This document shows positions 33,914 to 34,609 of a stretch of DNA of 34,609 nucleotides, one piece after another. This DNA is from an uncultured Pelagibacteraceae bacterium (lineage in GTDB: Bacteria; Pseudomonadota; Alphaproteobacteria; Pelagibacterales; Pelagibacteraceae). Every line of letters begins with the position of its first letter. Positions within the stretch are counted from its first letter, which is position 1. Where the stretch lies: the NCBI GenBank assembly GCA_902593445.1, contig CACJIJ010000017.1, forward strand, positions 1 through 34,609. The letters run 5' to 3'. A program made the translations under genes and the position numbers. The notes beneath the pieces are model-generated. The model saw nothing but the letters and a program-made list of their open reading frames with translations, ran no database searches and had not been told where the DNA came from.

Positions 33914-34609
33914 ATGGACAATTTATTATTAATGATGGCTCCTTTGTTTAGCTCAAAGCTATTGTTAGTTTTATTTTTTGGAACTTTGTTTGGTTTGATA
34001 TTAGGTGTTCTACCTGGTTTAGGACCAACAACTGGTGGAGCATTAATTTTACCTTTTACAATGACACTTGATCCATTATCAGCAATTGTATTGTTAACCT
34101 CGATTTATTGTGCAGGTACTTATGGAGGTGCAATAACTGCAGTTCTGATTAATACACCTGGAACTCCAGCTGCTGCAGCTACTTGTTTAGACGGGTATCC
34201 TTTAGCACAAAAGGGAGAGGCTGGAAGGGCATTAGGAATGGCAACTGTTTCTAGTACAGTTGGGGGTATTTTTAGCGTTATTATTCTTGTCTTTTTCGCA
34301 CCTATTTTGGCTCAACTTGCTTATGAATTTGGTCAACCAGAATATTTTGCATTAGCTATTTTTGGTTTAACGATGCTTGCATCAATAGGAGAGGGAAGTC
34401 CAATTAAGAATTTGATTGCAGGTGCATTTGGAATTTTAATTTCAACAGTAGGTAAAGATTTCATGACTTCAATTGATCGATTTACTTTTGGAATTAATGA
34501 ATTAACTGAAGGGATTGGTTTTATACCGGTAGTAGTTGGTTTATTTGCAATGAGCGAGATGCTAACTCAATCAACATTAATTAACCAAGTATTTAATAGA
34601 ATAGCTTTA
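33914..34609 (+). CDS. tctA: Tripartite tricarboxylate transporter large permease (TctA family), 3' end cut by the window edge
   Basis: Large membrane subunit of the TTT importer. From ATG 33914 (directly after the tctB stop) 232 codons are visible and the frame is open at the window end; the family is usually about 500 residues. Clear TctA motifs are GLILGVLPGLGPTTGGALILPFT, YCAGTYGGAITAVLINTPGTPAAAATCLDGYPLAQKGEAGRALGMA and EYFALAIFGLTMLA. The permease should work with TctB and the TctC receptor encoded upstream. Confidence 0.95.
   Translation, partial: MDNLLLMMAPLFSSKLLLVLFFGTLFGLILGVLPGLGPTTGGALILPFTMTLDPLSAIVLLTSIYCAGTYGGAITAVLINTPGTPAAAATCLDGYPLAQKGEAGRALGMATVSSTVGGIFSVIILVFFAPILAQLAYEFGQPEYFALAIFGLTMLASIGEGSPIKNLIAGAFGILISTVGKDFMTSIDRFTFGINELTEGIGFIPVVVGLFAMSEMLTQSTLINQVFNRIAL

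Noticed and set aside
1..34609. CRISPR arrays, tRNA or rRNA genes, prophage genes
   Set aside because: No spaced direct repeats, cloverleaf-like sequences or phage structural genes were seen on reading both strands.

Overview
This is an AT-rich, tightly packed window (roughly 70 % A+T by eye). It carries 34 protein-coding genes or gene fragments, no RNA genes, and no gene-free stretch over 300 bases. The core genes at the left end (RNase E, penicillin-binding protein 1A, release factor 2), the Ile/Lys/Asn-rich proteins, the tiny intergenic gaps and the many periplasmic-binding-protein transporters suggest a marine alphaproteobacterium of the SAR11/Pelagibacter type or a similar streamlined pelagic lineage. 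This assignment is inference from gene content and composition; no marker RNA is present. TGA is used as a normal stop codon, for example at the ends of the genes at 9114, 21077 and 24401.

Layout. (1) 1-4384 is core genome: rne (minus, cut by the window edge), mrcA, and the first third of prfB, which carries a textbook programmed +1 frameshift site. (2) At 4378-4385 prfB breaks off and runs tail-to-tail into a glycoside hydrolase family 4 gene that is also broken, across about 7 bases of microhomology. This is either a rearrangement or an assembly/amplification chimera. (3) 4378-7991 (minus) is a sugar ABC importer operon (binding protein, two permeases, GH4 glycosidase) with no ATPase in view. 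(4) 8132-12014 is a polyol/inositol block: iolG, an SDR and an aldo/keto reductase on minus, with iolE divergent. (5) 12059-16167 is a 2-hydroxyacid dehydrogenase divergent from a complete TRAP importer (small permease, large permease, binding protein). (6) 16208-19129 holds a Sel1-repeat protein, a di-haem peroxidase and a Gfo/Idh/MocA oxidoreductase. (7) 19122-22891 (minus) is a ketopantoate-reductase-like gene, two Fe(II)/2-oxoglutarate oxygenases and a second 2-hydroxyacid dehydrogenase. (8) 22979-27450 is a DUF1907 (C11orf54-type) zinc protein, a MarR-like regulator, a PanB-like protein without the PanB metal ligands, an HpcH/HpaI-type aldolase and an aldehyde dehydrogenase. (9) 27543-31331 is iolD, another Gfo/Idh/MocA enzyme and an SDR. 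(10) 31335-34609 is a PdxA-family dehydrogenase divergent from a tripartite tricarboxylate transporter (tctC, tctB, partial tctA).

How the genes fit together. From 4.4 kb onward this is an accessory carbon-uptake and oxidation region. Three unrelated solute-binding-protein importers (ABC, TRAP, TTT) lie among dehydrogenases, aldolases and hydrolases suited to sugar acids, polyols and hydroxy/keto acids. Three steps of myo-inositol degradation (IolG, IolE, IolD) are present but split, and iolB, iolC, iolJ and iolA are absent. The block at 21.9-27.5 kb looks like an unassigned catabolic pathway under its own local regulator. In the ABC and TTT operons a hairpin follows the binding-protein gene, and the TRAP binding-protein gene has its own upstream gap and strong ribosome binding site. 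All three layouts would allow binding proteins to be made in excess of permeases.
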